Position numbers and translations under genes: made by a program
Source of the DNA: Phoronis australis
Lineage: Eukaryota; Phoronida; Phoronidae
NCBI GenBank assembly: GCA_002633005.1
Contig: NMRA01000163.1
Span: 280,071 to 344,070, forward strand
Length of the DNA: 64,000 nt
Direction: 5' to 3'
Part shown: piece by piece, positions 34,561 to 46,939 of the stretch
How positions within the stretch are numbered: position 1 is the stretch's first letter
Layout of the letters: each line of letters opens with the position of its first letter
The notes under the pieces: model-generated
Databases searched by the model: none
The model's input: the letters and a program-made list of their open reading frames with translations, nothing else
What the model was told of the DNA's origin: nothing

Positions 34561-37180
34561 TACTGCACTCCGTGGTTTAAGTGGACGATGGCGCCACCTG
34601 GAGGAAACGGATTACAACTCACATGCACTCGCCCATACACGCTTGTTTCTGTAAAACCCAATCAAAACATTGCATGAAAAGGTGGAAAGAACTATGTTTT
34701 TTTTACTTTAACAGGCATGTGTTTCGCGAAAACGCAAGATCACGTGAGACTACAAGAGATATCGCCAAGTATTACAAACGCTGCCCCTGATCCCTGGCAG
34801 ACTAGCTTCTTTCGATCGCGAACCTTGCGTCTGCGGAACTCAACCTACGTGTTCACTCTACGCAGATATCACCCTGTCATACTATTCAAACTGATAAATT
34901 TACCGCCCACAAAGTGAACGCAGGTTAAATGTACGCAATTCGCTTTATTTTCGGTGCCCTGCTAGGGTGCTCGCATGCCGAAAAACTTGAAGGCAAAATA
35001 AGGCTGTCGTGAGTGGTCGGTACGTGCGAAGGATTTATTGGGTATAATTCGACTTCAGAATGCTGTAGACGCTTTTACTAGAATCAAGGTGTCCCAATAA
35101 TGTTGACAATAACTACGCTGTAAACTGACTTAGGAACACAATCATTGATTTAACACATAATAAAGTGATCTTTTTGATCATCTCATAGTGAATCACTCAA
35201 TAACTGTAAACGTACGTCTTTCAAAGAAAACTAACGCGTTGCTTTTTTTTCAAGAAAAGCATTGGCGTATTGCACGAATGGATAAATGCAGGTTTACAAA
35301 TGTTCAAACTCACAACCACCAGGTTCCAACCACCATCAATAACGCCAAACAATAGAATCAACAGCACACTAATCATTTTATTTAGAAGTGCTAGACAAAC
35401 TTTCTTTTTTTAACTTGACAGTTGCTGGTATTGATATTATATTACCTGTGTACTTTCTTGACGTTTTTTGAATCTCCAGGACGATTGCCAGATTAAACTT
35501 TGCGTTTGTTTGTCATTCCGGTGCAGACAGAACACGTAGCGGTACGCGCGCATACAGTAAGCCTAGGTGCTCTTGTCTAGTCTGAATGAATGAATTTGAA
35601 CTACTGGTATACTGAAATGTGAATATATTTTTGAGACACACGTGCCACTTTGCATGACCCGTGCTTAGTACAATCCCACCACCTTGCGGCAGCTGCCTTG
35701 AACCGATGGTACTCATAAAACAGTTTATCGGCACGCAGGACTTAATTCACAAACAGAGACCAAATTGAAGACAAATGCACTGAATTCTAAATTTGCTTTG
35801 GTGTACGCTGTTATCATAAAAGCTAAAGCGGAAATTTATTTTTTTTTTTTGAAAAGTTTACCGTCCCGCGTGGAAACCGGCGACGTGCCATTGGAATTGT
35901 GTTAGTGACAGTGGTGAAAGTGGATGTGGTGCCTAAAAAGACGCCTTTTGCCTAAGGTGGTTATAAAGTCGCCGGCGATTTGCCAAACATGATATTGATA
36001 TCGTCACTACTGTGAGCCATTAGTTCTTAATGTCAACCACTAAACCGAGCTAACGCCTATTTACAATTCTTGAAACTGGAATGTAGATCGAAAAAGTCGT
36101 TAACAGGCACCCGTTTCGTGCTTAATTTATTTTCATTGGATGTCTGCCTCAAAAATTTTAATTAAGTGGCGATATTAAATCAGGTTCCGTTTATGCTGAT
36201 ATCGCTGGCCTGTTTATGATATCTTCGCTGACGGTCGGTTCAGCAACAAAAGACGTCTTATTGGAAATTAGCTGATAAATCAGCAAAGATTCTGTAAGCT
36301 ATAAAAAGCCCAACGTCAAGTATATTGCCTGCCATTAACTATGAACAGGCGCAATAAACCCGTACCTTAATTCTGTCAAAAAACGAAGTTTCTTTTAGTC
36401 AACTACTGTCTTAAAACAGGAATTGTCAACGAATCCCATGAAAGGCCTACATTACTATGGGTGTCGATAGTGAGGTGACGAGGATCTTTTCAGGAATACT
36501 GGCGCGTGACTTTCGTGAACAATCCGTCAAAACACACCGTGACTTGTAAACCGCAATATTGATAACATCTAGGCTATGCGCGACGTTTCCGGTAAACAAC
36601 ACAACAACCACTTAGCCTTGGAAGACATTATCAGAATAGTTACATGTATTAAAATCGATTAAGAAAGGTCTTTAAACGAAAGAAATACACTCACAGTTAG
36701 TATTTTTCTGATTCTGGTGTGAGGAGTTCAGCGTAGTAGTGCTCTCGTTACCGTTAAACTTTATTCGAGACTCGACTGGAAAATTTACAAAGCGCGTCAC
36801 CCCGCGAGTAAGTTTTCTAATTTCAGGTGCATGACCAGCGATTAATCGCCTCAAGTTGAATTTTAGTTAAATAAGGTCCGATAGTCATGTACCCATAGCT
36901 TCAAAAATAAACTATTCACCTTAAGCAGGCATGGAACACTAAAACTCATAAAAATACCCTTTTAAACATAACGAATCTACATTTTGCTAACGTGAGAGTT
37001 ATTCACTTTGAATATTGCAAGAATTTCTAGAAACAAATCATTGGATTCACTATTTTTGTAACCCAGACTAAATGGAAACTCTTTCATCCCAATACAGTCA
37101 AATTCTCAGCCCCTAATGATATATATGTTGCGCAAGAGCTCAAAGAAGATGGACGGGATGCTGATTGACATAACCATTGT

Positions 37181-37440
37181 TTTGTTTACATCAAAGATCA
37201 AGGGTTTGCTACACCAAATAAGGAGATGATTTGCCTTGTGAGAGAAAAGTCGACGAAGTTACGAGCAGTTGACAGGTTGCTTTTTTGAAATTTGAAACTA
37301 AAGGAAAAATGCTTTGGCATCAACAGAAATTCAAAATGTTTACGTACAAACGATAAAAACGCCTGGTGAACACTTTGACTTCCTTTTACGTGCCAGAGAA
37401 CCAATTTGAATAATTACACCTGTTTTTCACGTTCCATGCC
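37181..37440. repeat. Dispersed repeat C, copy 2
   Basis: Diverged copy of 3538-3830 in the same orientation. It has TTTACATCAAAGATCAA, ACGAGCAGTTGACAGG, TTTTTTGAAATTTGAAA and CCAGAGAACCA.TTTGAAT blocks. It is open on the - strand over much of its length, like copy 1. Confidence 0.6.
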
Positions 37441-40400
37441 ACTTTAACTTCATTGAAGAGTCTAGACCGGGTACGCTATTGTTTCTACATCACACAGAGT
37501 GGAATTGATAACATGGGCGTGCCTATCAAATTTCTAGCTTCGATCGCCTGAACCCCAGGCGGATTACCAAAAACCCAAAAACCCGTGGTACTCAATTTCA
37601 CATGTAACCACACCTTTAAACGATTCACTCCATGGTCATAAATGCTTGAACTCGGTTACCAAAAATTTTGGCGTGATATTTTCAGCATTTCCTCCTCAAT
37701 CGGTGTTCTTGTAATCAAGAAATAAATCCCAAAATTAAAAAAAAAATGTTTGACGTCGTCAGTGGAAGTCCGGTCTCAGCCATTGTGTTGTTCTACATAA
37801 GTTGAGAGCTGGAGTGGTCTCGAAAAGAGTTGAATATTGCCCGAGACGAGTATTATGAAAAGAAGGTGCGTGTGCAGAATATGCATTAATAGCAATAGGA
37901 CAGACGATGTTTCAGTTTTTGTATTTCCAAAAGACCATACGATCACCTAGAAATGGAATAGGTTCGTACATGTACATCGGTATTGCAGTACACGGTGGAG
38001 CAAACGATCAGGTCAGGGGCCACGCTGTGTTCAGTCCATTGTGGAGAATCTTGCTTCGACCCGTCACAGAAGCGGAAATTTGATGAAGGTTTCTCCAGTG
38101 TGTAAGTGCATTTGATGGACAATGAGAGTGTATTGTGTTGCACCATTTCTGAGAACGAGAGTGTCAAGCACTTATTGAGTAAAAGACGAAGCATCAAAAT
38201 ATGACTGGGATAATGAATGAGATTGCAGTAAGAAAGTTCTCATCAGTTTAATCTTGATAAAGATATTGTGGAAAAGCATTCTGTCCACATACATGTATAC
38301 TTCAATGCCCAATAGTACAAAATGGAACGTAAATGCCAGGCAAATAATTTGAGGTCACAACTCCAGGCGACACAGAGGCTGGAGTAGGACACTGGACCGA
38401 AATAATACATGAACGGAGCTTTCGTAATTTTGGAACAGACAAGACGAGTGTCACTTACCAGAAATAAAATCAGTTAGCATCACAAATTATTAGATATCGT
38501 TGCACGCGCTCGGCTTTCGATAAAATGAAATCATTGTGGTCGCTTTTCGCGACAGGGCTTTGACATTCAGGGTATAAATTTCGGTTATAGATTTACAGTT
38601 CGAGACATATACACATTATTCGACACTCAAGTGGCTAGAAAGTTAAATCGTGATTCAATAAAGGCTATATTTTACCTTTCAGGAATGTCAGGTGCGAAAT
38701 GGGGACTGTCCGCTGACTGAGTAGGTTCCAACTCAACTTCGCTGTCCGGAAACGCCGGCTGCGGGAGGGACGAGTTTGTACAGCCCCAAACACGCAAAGT
38801 CTGCCGATACGGCGAGGTCTTATTTATTATCTTCTTGCGCCGCTTTAAGCCTTCGTAACTTTCAAAATCACTACTATCCTATTTTGCATATATGCTGTAA
38901 ACTACATGTACTCAACGCAACGTCTTCCACTGATGACGGACGTGACGGGAAACCAAAAAATCATCATTTTTATTTATAATTCATCAATCATTTCCTAAAA
39001 TAAGTGTTTATTAGTTAGATATTGCGTTCTTATTATATACTGTTCAAAGCCTCAAAAAGTGCATTACGCGGGCGCTAGCGTTTTCGTGCTGCAATATTCA
39101 CGAGTTTTTTAAAACTACCAGTAGTGAACTTCAAATCACCTCCTTTCCGCAATTACATTTACTAAATGTTCATGAAATAGGATGGGCGGTAGGAGGTAAT
39201 GCGATTGTAAATCTGACAAGGTTTAAGTCAATGAATGACAGGGACACAATTTATTTTGGGACAAGCATTAGGTGACATTATCGGCAAGAAAAGTCATTTT
39301 CTGAGATAAGCCTCAGGGCAGATTGGAGCCTGCAACATCCGTGTTCGCATTCTAACACTCTGCTGGCGGAGATGAACTTCGCTCGACAGGGGGCATGGTA
39401 TTTTAAGCTTATTTTATCGGTAAAGTCACCGGATTCAGGCAGCCAGCGGCAAGAATTGGCGATTTTTGTTGTTTTGTTGCTCTGGTCAAAGCTCCCTACT
39501 CCAAAAAGTCTATCCTATCCGACCGTACTTCCCAAAAAGCCCCTTTTCAGCTCGAGTCATATTCATATACAGTAGCTGTTTAATCTCGTCTTAGATTGAG
39601 GTGCATGCATTTAGTAAGTCCATAATGCACATCTAATAGAGTTAAATCAATTCCACAAACAAAAAGGCGGCACATCTCGATTTTCCCATTTGTTGCAGTG
39701 TTCAGGCACTTGGTCATGATAAACATAGCAATAAAAAGAAACATTTAGTGTTCTGATTGCTATCATTATGAAAAAATAAACGAAACTGAAGAATGGGTAT
39801 CAAGATAGGTGCAAGCGTTCACTTTGATAATATTTTTACACTGGTAGCAAAAGTTTATTGCCAAAATAACAGAATGATGCGATCATAGTAATAGATTATT
39901 ATGAAACAAAATTCGCCTCTTTGTGACTGACATCATTGCACTTGCTTAGCGATGGACATAATCATTTTGTTCTACTTGCAAAGTAAATCGCTTGGTTGAT
40001 ACCATTGTGAAATGTAGGAGACCAAAACCAATATATAAGCAGGAAAAAGAACAGAAGTTAACAAGACAGAAAGCTCGAGGCAATCAGGATACAATGACCT
40101 GGACAGCTTCGTACGTTTATAACTTGGACCAGAAATTACTCATTGTTCGTAAAATTAATGATGATAAAATGTTGTGAGTCAGTTACATGTATCTCTGTGT
40201 ACACGTAATTGAAATGGCAATGCTCTTTCAAACTATTTGTTTGAGTGCCTGGAAAATGATAGTATATATTTTGATAGTGTGAATACTTTTGACTTATCCA
40301 ACAACTTGGATTAACCAGCTGGTTTGTGCTGAAAAACATCCAAATGAAATCTTAAAATGTTGCAAAATGTGATCATAAATTAAAACTTTTAGTCTTGATT

Positions 40401-41512
40401 TGGTCTGTATATCGGAATATTACCACTTAATTTTAAGGCATTTGGATAATTTGGTATATTTCTTTTGATACTCTAAAATGCATTTTGAATTTTTTATCCG
40501 ATTTCAAAAACGATATTTAAGACCCACGCAGTACCAATTGGGCCAAGCCAAAGTCGCAAAATTTAAACTCGCGAATGATTAAGTTGGTCAATCTTTTTTT
40601 CATGTAAAATTTTGAATGCAAAAGAAAGGGCTTCACAACACAAATTAAAAAAAACAATGTTTTTCAAAAATGGCGCAGTATAGGCCTTTGACAGAGGTGC
40701 GTTCCGTTGACTCAAGATTCTCGCGAAAAAGCAGAATCACGCAATAGCACGAAAAACCGTGCGAGTGAAAGAAGAGAGATTCGTGAGTATTTTTTCACGA
40801 AATCACACATGACTTGCTTATTGTTTTCATTGAACTTATTAACTGAGGAAATATGCATATATATATACAACAGATATTCAAAAAACGCAGTAGTTCAATT
40901 TTTGCAGTATTGGAGAAGGGGTGAAATATGACAATTTTTTTCATACGTTTGCCACGTGAAATATAAGGTCTACATTTTGTAAAGTGTCACCTCGTCACCG
41001 TGTTATGTAAATGACTCACTGTTGTGCTATGAACCAGATACTTTAAAATCCACAAGGATTTGTGTTTACAGAGTTCACTGAGCGGTGTGAGGGAAGACAA
41101 AAATTTCTAGATTTTTAAAAAATGCCATGGTGAGGGCAAACTTTTTTATCACTGCTCCGAATACTCCCATACTTAAATGCCCTCGGCACACCCGTTCACT
41201 TTACAACCAATAAGTAAAGATCCAGAACACAATGGAGACAAAGAGAATCTCAGAGAAATGCGCATAGTCTTTCAGGGATCCCATATTTTCTATGACAGCT
41301 TTCCTGTTGCTCATTATATGTACCAGTTGACTCCACTAAGATTTCGTTTTTACAGAAAATGTGCGATTTTCAAATCATGAATTAAAAACGCATCTTCCAG
41401 CCTGATACAAGAAAAATTGAATTGCATTGCCAGGTGAAAGTACTCACGAAACGTTTTCCTACAACCCTGAGGGCTCACTGGCTATATACAGTATGATATT
41501 CGTCGAACTCAA

Positions 41513-41758
41513 GGACCGTTCAAAAATTGACTTAGCTAAGACAAATTTTTAACTTAAATCTATTTTAAGATAAAACATAAGTTTGTCTTAAGTCCGTTCC
41601 GAGACAGCGATTTTAAGTTTGGCTTATGTTTATGGCTTAAATGTTGTCTTAAATTTGACATAACTTACCGGATGTGGAAGTTTTAAAGTTTGGAGGTCGA
41701 GACAAATCCTAAACTTAATCAAAAATGAACTCAAGTTGGTTTCCAGGAACGAGCGCCT
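41513..41758 (-). mobile_element. MITE A, copy 1 (about 245 bp)
   Basis: Inverted copy of the family at 44537-44782 and 61175-61424. It starts GGACCGTTCAAAAATTGACTTAGC and ends with the inverse of GGCGCTCGTTCCTGGAAACC. The interior is rich in ACTTAAG and TAAGACAAA motifs in both orientations. It has no coding potential. It overlaps a 134-codon open - frame that is probably not a gene. Confidence 0.75.
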
Positions 41759-43304
41759 GGTCTCTAAAGTCAAGAGTCCAAAACCACTACACTGCAAAGG
41801 AGTGCTATCTGTGCTACGCACTTCGATTAATATTTTAAAATGTTTAAAAAATAATGTGGAAGTTGGTTGTGCAGGTAGGATGCCCTTTTGGAATGAGTCT
41901 TTGTGATGATCTTGTGGCCATGAATGCTGCTCATTTTTCAAATCTATAATTGTGTGATGGGGCGTTGCGTCAGTGCGCGCTAACTCAACGCTGACTGCGC
42001 GCAGTTTTAGTCCATAAGTTTTAGAAGCATGCAAATTAGATAAAGACGCATATAGCTACCGATGTGTGTAATAGGTGACAAAAACCTACTAAGCGTCACT
42101 GACGCCGTGGTGAGCGAGTAACAAGAACCCGATTTTTCAAATAATAGAAACGCTTTGATACAAAATGAAACTGAACAGTTTGCAAACTTCATCCAAAATC
42201 TGTCAAATTCTGAATTGTGGAAACTTTACTGTAGATTGTCAAATGATCCTTGCCACCAAAATTAGGAAAGTTGGGTTCTTAAGATCGGTTTTCTATACAG
42301 TCTGTAGCCTGACTCTTCCAGCAGACAGCCACTAATTGAAGCGCGATGTATATTCGCTCTTTGAATTTCTGTAAAATACAAAAAATGTACAAAACATAAT
42401 CAAATGACGTAGTTCAAATGAAATGCGCAAGTGAAAATAAATGACTCGTAAAAGTCAAGATTCTGCCGTGCGTCACGTGCGCTTTTCAAAACACCAATCC
42501 AAAGTTTTCTATAGAAGCAGTAGTGCAAACAAGACCAACCGTTGCCACACAATCTTTACATTTCAGAGTACTTGTACGAGACAAGTTATTTCCGTGTGAA
42601 AATGCGAAAACTTGAAAAAATCTTACGGCGATGATACGACTGACAAACTGACAGTTTTCTAGAAAATTAATGTGTTTTTCAGAAGTGGTTCGTGGCTGAG
42701 CAGTTTTTTATGTTTTTAAAAGTACTTTAATAATGCAGTCTTGAAATTGTGTTTTTATGTATACGGAAATGTTTTGCGAATGCAGACAGTTACAAGAAAA
42801 ATTATTCCTTGTCTGGATTTGATTTGGACCTTGAGTGATGGCGTACATTGACGTAGTATTGTTGTATCACATCTGTATGTACATGTACAACAACACTTCA
42901 GACTACTCTAATCGAATCCTTCAATGAAGTGTGCGAAAACTATGTTAAACAATCCATTCTCTCTTCTCTGACGAAGTCACGAACGTCAAATGTATCACTA
43001 ACTTGGTTGCAAAAGCGAATACTTTCATACCACCTCCGCAGATACTGTAGGTACAACACACCGCGCACGCTTAATTTTCAAGGCAATACTCACCCACCTG
43101 ATTGTTCATGATCCATAACATAACGTTGTTAAGCCATCGACTATTATTAGGCTGCGATCAGCTTATCCAGCACGATTATCCCATGAATGACTACGAGCCA
43201 TTGCTGACACTGAACAGCTAGGTTGTGGTACCAAAATATTAAAATCTATGGTTGGGCCAGGCTTAGGAACTCTTTTGGGGTAGGAGTTGCACGTAGTCTC
43301 AGAG

Positions 43305-43865
43305 AATGTGGTTTGTTTGTATTTGTGAGCATGTTGGGAATGCGAAAAGACTTGTAGCTGCACTTTTCTTCAAGATGGCGGTCCTCTATTGCATTTGTTT
43401 ATTGCTGGGTAGTAGCTGAGAGATCAGCTACGATTTCAGGTACCTATCAAGCCAGAATTGCAAAAAAACTACATGTAGTTGATTAAAAGTATTTTTGGGC
43501 CACATTTATCTATGAGAAATTTGCTCTCGGAGTCTAATGTTGTCTTTTGTCGCGAATCAGCAGGGAATTGGGGTGAAAAGGCCGATTTTGTGTTTTTTTT
43601 TTACTCTTTTGTCTAAGCCTACCTTGCTTTTCAGTAGGAGTGAAAGGGTAAAAAATACACGAGGAAATAAAGTTTCTGTCCTCAACCGTAGGGATTGTGT
43701 TGTGAAATGACTCCAAACTTTTCATTCTTTGCTTACAGATTTCGACAGAGTGAAGAAAGGGTGACGAGTCCGTTGACGTGTATTCTAATAGACAAACACC
43801 GGTAAGAATTATTCTATGCCCCCATTGTGCCGCTCCAATAGTCATTTGATGAAGTTTACCTTTTA
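43305..43865 (-). repeat. Dispersed repeat D, copy 2 (about 560 bp)
   Basis: Inverted relative of 30770-31345. On the - strand it contains GGTGTTTGTCTATTAGAATAC, CACCCTTTCTTCACTCTGTC, TTTTTTTGCAATTCTGGCTTG, GCCATCTTGAAGAAAAG and CACAAATACAAACAAACCAC. A 121-codon open frame (43534-43899, -) falls in it and shares sequence with the other copy, but has no known domain. Confidence 0.7.
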
Positions 43866-43949
43866 CGCAACTTCCATTCATGAACATCCGTTTTGACAAG
43901 ATTACTGAAGAGCTAATATTTGAAAATTAAGACTAAAATACTTACAAGG

Positions 43950-44358
43950 GTGACCATGCACCCTCACATGGTGCTTATACACCCGCTATTGCAGCCATCG
44001 AAGCCAAGATATCTATCACTTATCCTAATGAAAAAAGCATGATTAGTAATTGCTGTATTCTGAACATGAGCTACAAAGCGTGTTTAGTTGCGTTTGGGTT
44101 TTTGTGAGGCATAAACACGAAAACACGATGTTTATGATAGACTAACTTCTTTTAGCATCAGGAGCTATCAAAATATGATTTTACTAAAAAGACACGGTCA
44201 CGTGACCCAATTTATAGCAGATATAAAGTCAAAAATCAAGATTTACAGGCTTTCTACTTTACTAAAATTATGTACTTTTAGGGAGGCAAAATCTATAGTT
44301 TTGTACATATTTGGTTAAATACATGTACAAGTCGATAAGGTCCTACATGACCTTAAAC
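43950..44358 (-). mobile_element. Dispersed repeat B, copy d
   Basis: On the - strand it starts TAAGGTCATGTAGGACCTTATCGAC, followed by a CCAAATATGTACAAAACTATAG block and AGTAGAAAGCCTGTAAAT, matching copy c at 22173. The distal half is more diverged but keeps a GTGTATAAGCACC block. The left boundary is approximate. Confidence 0.55.
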
Positions 44359-44536
44359 GACAGGCGCAGGCGCAAATCGACTGTTTGCGAATTCAGAAGC
44401 AAAGTGGATTCCTCTTTGGCGTCATGGTGCTAAACCGCTGACCCTGCAAAGCAGGTTTGAGCGAGTAGTATTCAACAACACTAAAACTCTGTCGCACTTT
44501 AATGAAACGGAAGTTTAGAAAATTCACAAGAGGTCT

Positions 44537-44782
44537 GGGCCGGTTCCAAGATACTGACCTAAGTTCATTTTTATTTAAGTCTACGATTTGTCTCAACTTA
44601 CAAAGTTTGAAACTTCCACGTCTGGTAAGATATTCAAAATTGAGACAAAGCTTAAGTCAAATTTTTAAGTCAAACTTAGGATCGTTTTCTTGAAAAAAAC
44701 TTGAGACAAATTTAAGTTTTATTTAAAATTGGTTGAAATTTAAGATTTGTCTTGGCTAAGTCAGTTTTCTTGAAGCCGGCCA
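44537..44782 (+). mobile_element. MITE A, copy 2 (about 246 bp)
   Basis: It starts GGGCCGGTTCCAAGATACTGACC and ends with the inverse of GGCCGGCTTCAAGAAAACTGAC, so imperfect terminal inverted repeats are clear. The interior ACTTAAG and GAGACAAA motifs match the copies at 41513 and 61175. Confidence 0.8.
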
Positions 44783-45014
44783 CTTTTGTCAGACTGGGCT
44801 GGCTGAAATGTATACAAGTACATGCATCATCTAGTTCAATATTCGGCTTAAGACGGACATCTCGGCCTATATTACCACCGATTTGTTTGCATTCATTCCG
44901 TCTAAGAAATCTTGAAGCACTGTTCGGATTTCCTGGTTGTTCTGCTTCTAAGAAAGAAATCAAAGTACAACAAATCAAAACATATTAAATCCAAAGTGTA
45001 GTAAATTGCGAATT

Positions 45015-45020
45015 TTTATT
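45015..45020 (-). terminator. Candidate polyadenylation signal of the potassium channel gene
   Basis: AATAAA on the - strand, about 235 bases beyond the channel stop codon at 45255. It is placed sensibly but is supported by position only. Confidence 0.35.
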
Positions 45021-45254
45021 GCTCTTGTTGTATAACTGACAAAATTATCAGTTTACAAAACTGTGATATCAGACTTATAATTAGCCACACTGGAGAGTTT
45101 GTGGCCATTTTGAACAAGTATCTCTTCTTGTTCTAGTTTCCTGTTTAAATAGCATTTGTTTTTTTTCAATGTTGTTTGCCGGCACGCCATGTAGATATGT
45201 ACATGTTATTAAATTCTAACAAAACTTAAAAAGAAAACCTTTCTAACAACAAAT

Positions 45255-46103
45255 TTACAGCCTTGTTGCCTTAGTGAAATAAACAGCGCTGCCATTAGTG
45301 ACGGCTTTGTCCTCATATTCGAAAATTGGGTTGTTTTCTTTTTCCGCTTGAGATCTCAGTTGAATAAAATTCTTTTGGCCGTACAGTGTAGTAAAATTAT
45401 TAGCCAACGTTGGAACAGTAAAGGCCACTAGAAGCAAGCCACTCATGGCGCACATTGTACCCACAACATATCCCCATGCAGTTTTGGGAGCCATGTCTCC
45501 ATAGCCAACGGTTGTCATGGTAACTACCGCCCACCAACATGACGTAGGAATGTTGGGAAAATTCTGTGGTTCAACGTAATGAATCAGCGAGGAATACAAA
45601 AGCGTCCCTGCTCCAACTAAAATAAAAAAGAGTATGGTTTCCTCAACACCAGCGTGGATTGTCTGAACAAGAAGCTTAAACCCCGAATAATATTTTAGAA
45701 CTCGAAGGATTCGAATAACCTGAAATATCTTGCCTACTTTAATGGCAATTTTCACGTCCCCTGTCGTGAGCGGGACCGCAGACGTAATTATCATGTTGAT
45801 ATAAAACGGGAGTAATGAAACTACGTCGACAAGTGTCGAGAGACTTTTGAGAAATGCACACTTATTCGGGCTGAAAAATAATCTGACGATAAATTCAATT
45901 GAAAGAAGAACGACACAGGTAAGTTCGATGATACCCAACGCTGGCAGAGCCACTTCAAGCTCAGAATCGCCCCTTGTATGGTTGCCACCAGTCGTAGTAT
46001 TCCACCTCTCAACTAAGACAGGCGCCTGCAGCTGCTCGAGAGATTCCAAGATACTCTCAACGACAAGCGTCACCGACACAACTGACACAACGGCAGCGTA
46101 CAA
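45255..46103 (-). CDS. Voltage-gated K+ channel alpha subunit, exon 2 (S1-S6, C-terminus)
   Basis: Terminal coding exon (282 codons plus TAA) with the whole Kv membrane core; the channel conducts K+ out of the cell on depolarisation as a tetramer. The acceptor TTTTCAG ends at 46104, phase 0. Numbering on the joined 439-residue protein: S1 about 158-178; S1-S2 loop with two N-glycosylation sequons (N192, N198); S2 about 213-232 with IEF.VRLFFSP; S3 about 247-263; S4 about 279-297; pore helix and filter TMTTVGYGD (352-360), intact; S6 about 370-392. Two oddities stand out. S4 charges at the Shaker R1-R6 positions read K, K, Q, R, R, K, so the third is neutral. The S6 Pro-Val-Pro hinge reads T-V-P (386-388). 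The C-terminal tail is only about 45 residues. The intact filter and full-length frame argue against a pseudogene. Confidence 0.95.
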   Translation of the reverse strand: MYAAVVSVVSVTLVVESILESLEQLQAPVLVERWNTTTGGNHTRGDSELEVALPALGIIELTCVVLLSIEFIVRLFFSPNKCAFLKSLSTLVDVVSLLPFYINMIITSAVPLTTGDVKIAIKVGKIFQVIRILRVLKYYSGFKLLVQTIHAGVEETILFFILVGAGTLLYSSLIHYVEPQNFPNIPTSCWWAVVTMTTVGYGDMAPKTAWGYVVGTMCAMSGLLLVAFTVPTLANNFTTLYGQKNFIQLRSQAEKENNPIFEYEDKAVTNGSAVYFTKATRL

Positions 46104-46313
46104 CTGAAAATGTAAATGACATCCTGTTGTTTGTGTACTGAAATATTCAAGGAACTAATGCAGCACAGTAATACAACTACACGTACTTGAGGAGAAAGAA
46201 CAAATTATGCTGAAGATTTTGGAATGAATTAAACATTGATATTTGCAATTAAAACGTTGACGTTGTCGACAGCCGGTTAAGTGAAAACTCGAAACCTCTG
46301 ATCTTTAGTTAGT

Positions 46314-46460
46314 TATTTACGTGCATTTTCACAGGTATATAGTACATTTAGGAAGGTAAGTTCATGTAGGTAGGTAGATGTACACGTAGATAGGTAGGTA
46401 CATTTAGGTAGGAAGGTACATAGAAGTAGGTAGGTAGGTAGGTAGGAATATTGAGGTACA
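46314..46460. repeat. GGTA microsatellite mixed with TACATGTA
   Basis: Imperfect runs of GGTA/GTAG interspersed with TACATGTAG-like words. It accounts for an open - frame with Leu, Tyr and Thr repeats, which is not a gene. Confidence 0.85.
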
Positions 46461-46939
46461 TGTAGATCGGTACATGTAATAAAACTAGTTCTATTAATTG
46501 AAGGTAATAAGGTTTGTTGTATTAGGCCTATCAGGAAACATGCTATTTGTTGAAATGTATACTTGTAAGAAGCACAATTTGCACAGATGCGTTTAATTGC
46601 AGGCCTATTCATGAATGCATCTGTAACAATAATACGATTTAGGATTGTGAATTGGAAAACGTAAACAAACAGATTTTTACCGTCTATGCGTCTATTTACT
46701 TCCATGCGCCATACTTGGAATTAGGCACATGCGCCCATTCTCGAAACACTGGAGTAAAACAAGGAGCAAATTTGTGAACGTCATTGAAGTTTGACGTACA
46801 AAATATTAGATACTGGCGTGCTTTCAATGGCTACAGTCATTCGCTTCCGGATCAGTCGGCCGAGACGTGTGATCGGTCTGACAGAAGCGGTCACCGAGAA
46901 CCAATCAAATGATGTCTTCGTCGGTTGACCCGAGACAGA

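Larger units (their letters stand above)
31915..45254. other. Intergenic region between the two convergent genes
   Basis: About 13.3 kb separate the UNC-93-like stop codon (+ strand) from the channel stop codon (- strand), so the genes converge. I recognise no intact gene here. Listed separately are a possible terminal-inverted-repeat element (33264-34560), repeat C copy 2, one MITE A copy near 41.5 kb and another near 44.6 kb, repeat D copy 2 and repeat B copy d. Nothing recognisable was seen in about 32300-33250, 34600-37150, 37450-41500 and 41770-43300 beyond AT-rich sequence and homopolymers. Confidence 0.6.

Noticed and set aside
41630-42034. 134-codon open frame on the - strand
   Set aside because: Its C-terminal half lies in a MITE A copy and the rest matches nothing I know.
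46313-46705. 130-codon open frame on the - strand
   Set aside because: Mostly a translation of GGTA and TACATGTA simple repeats.
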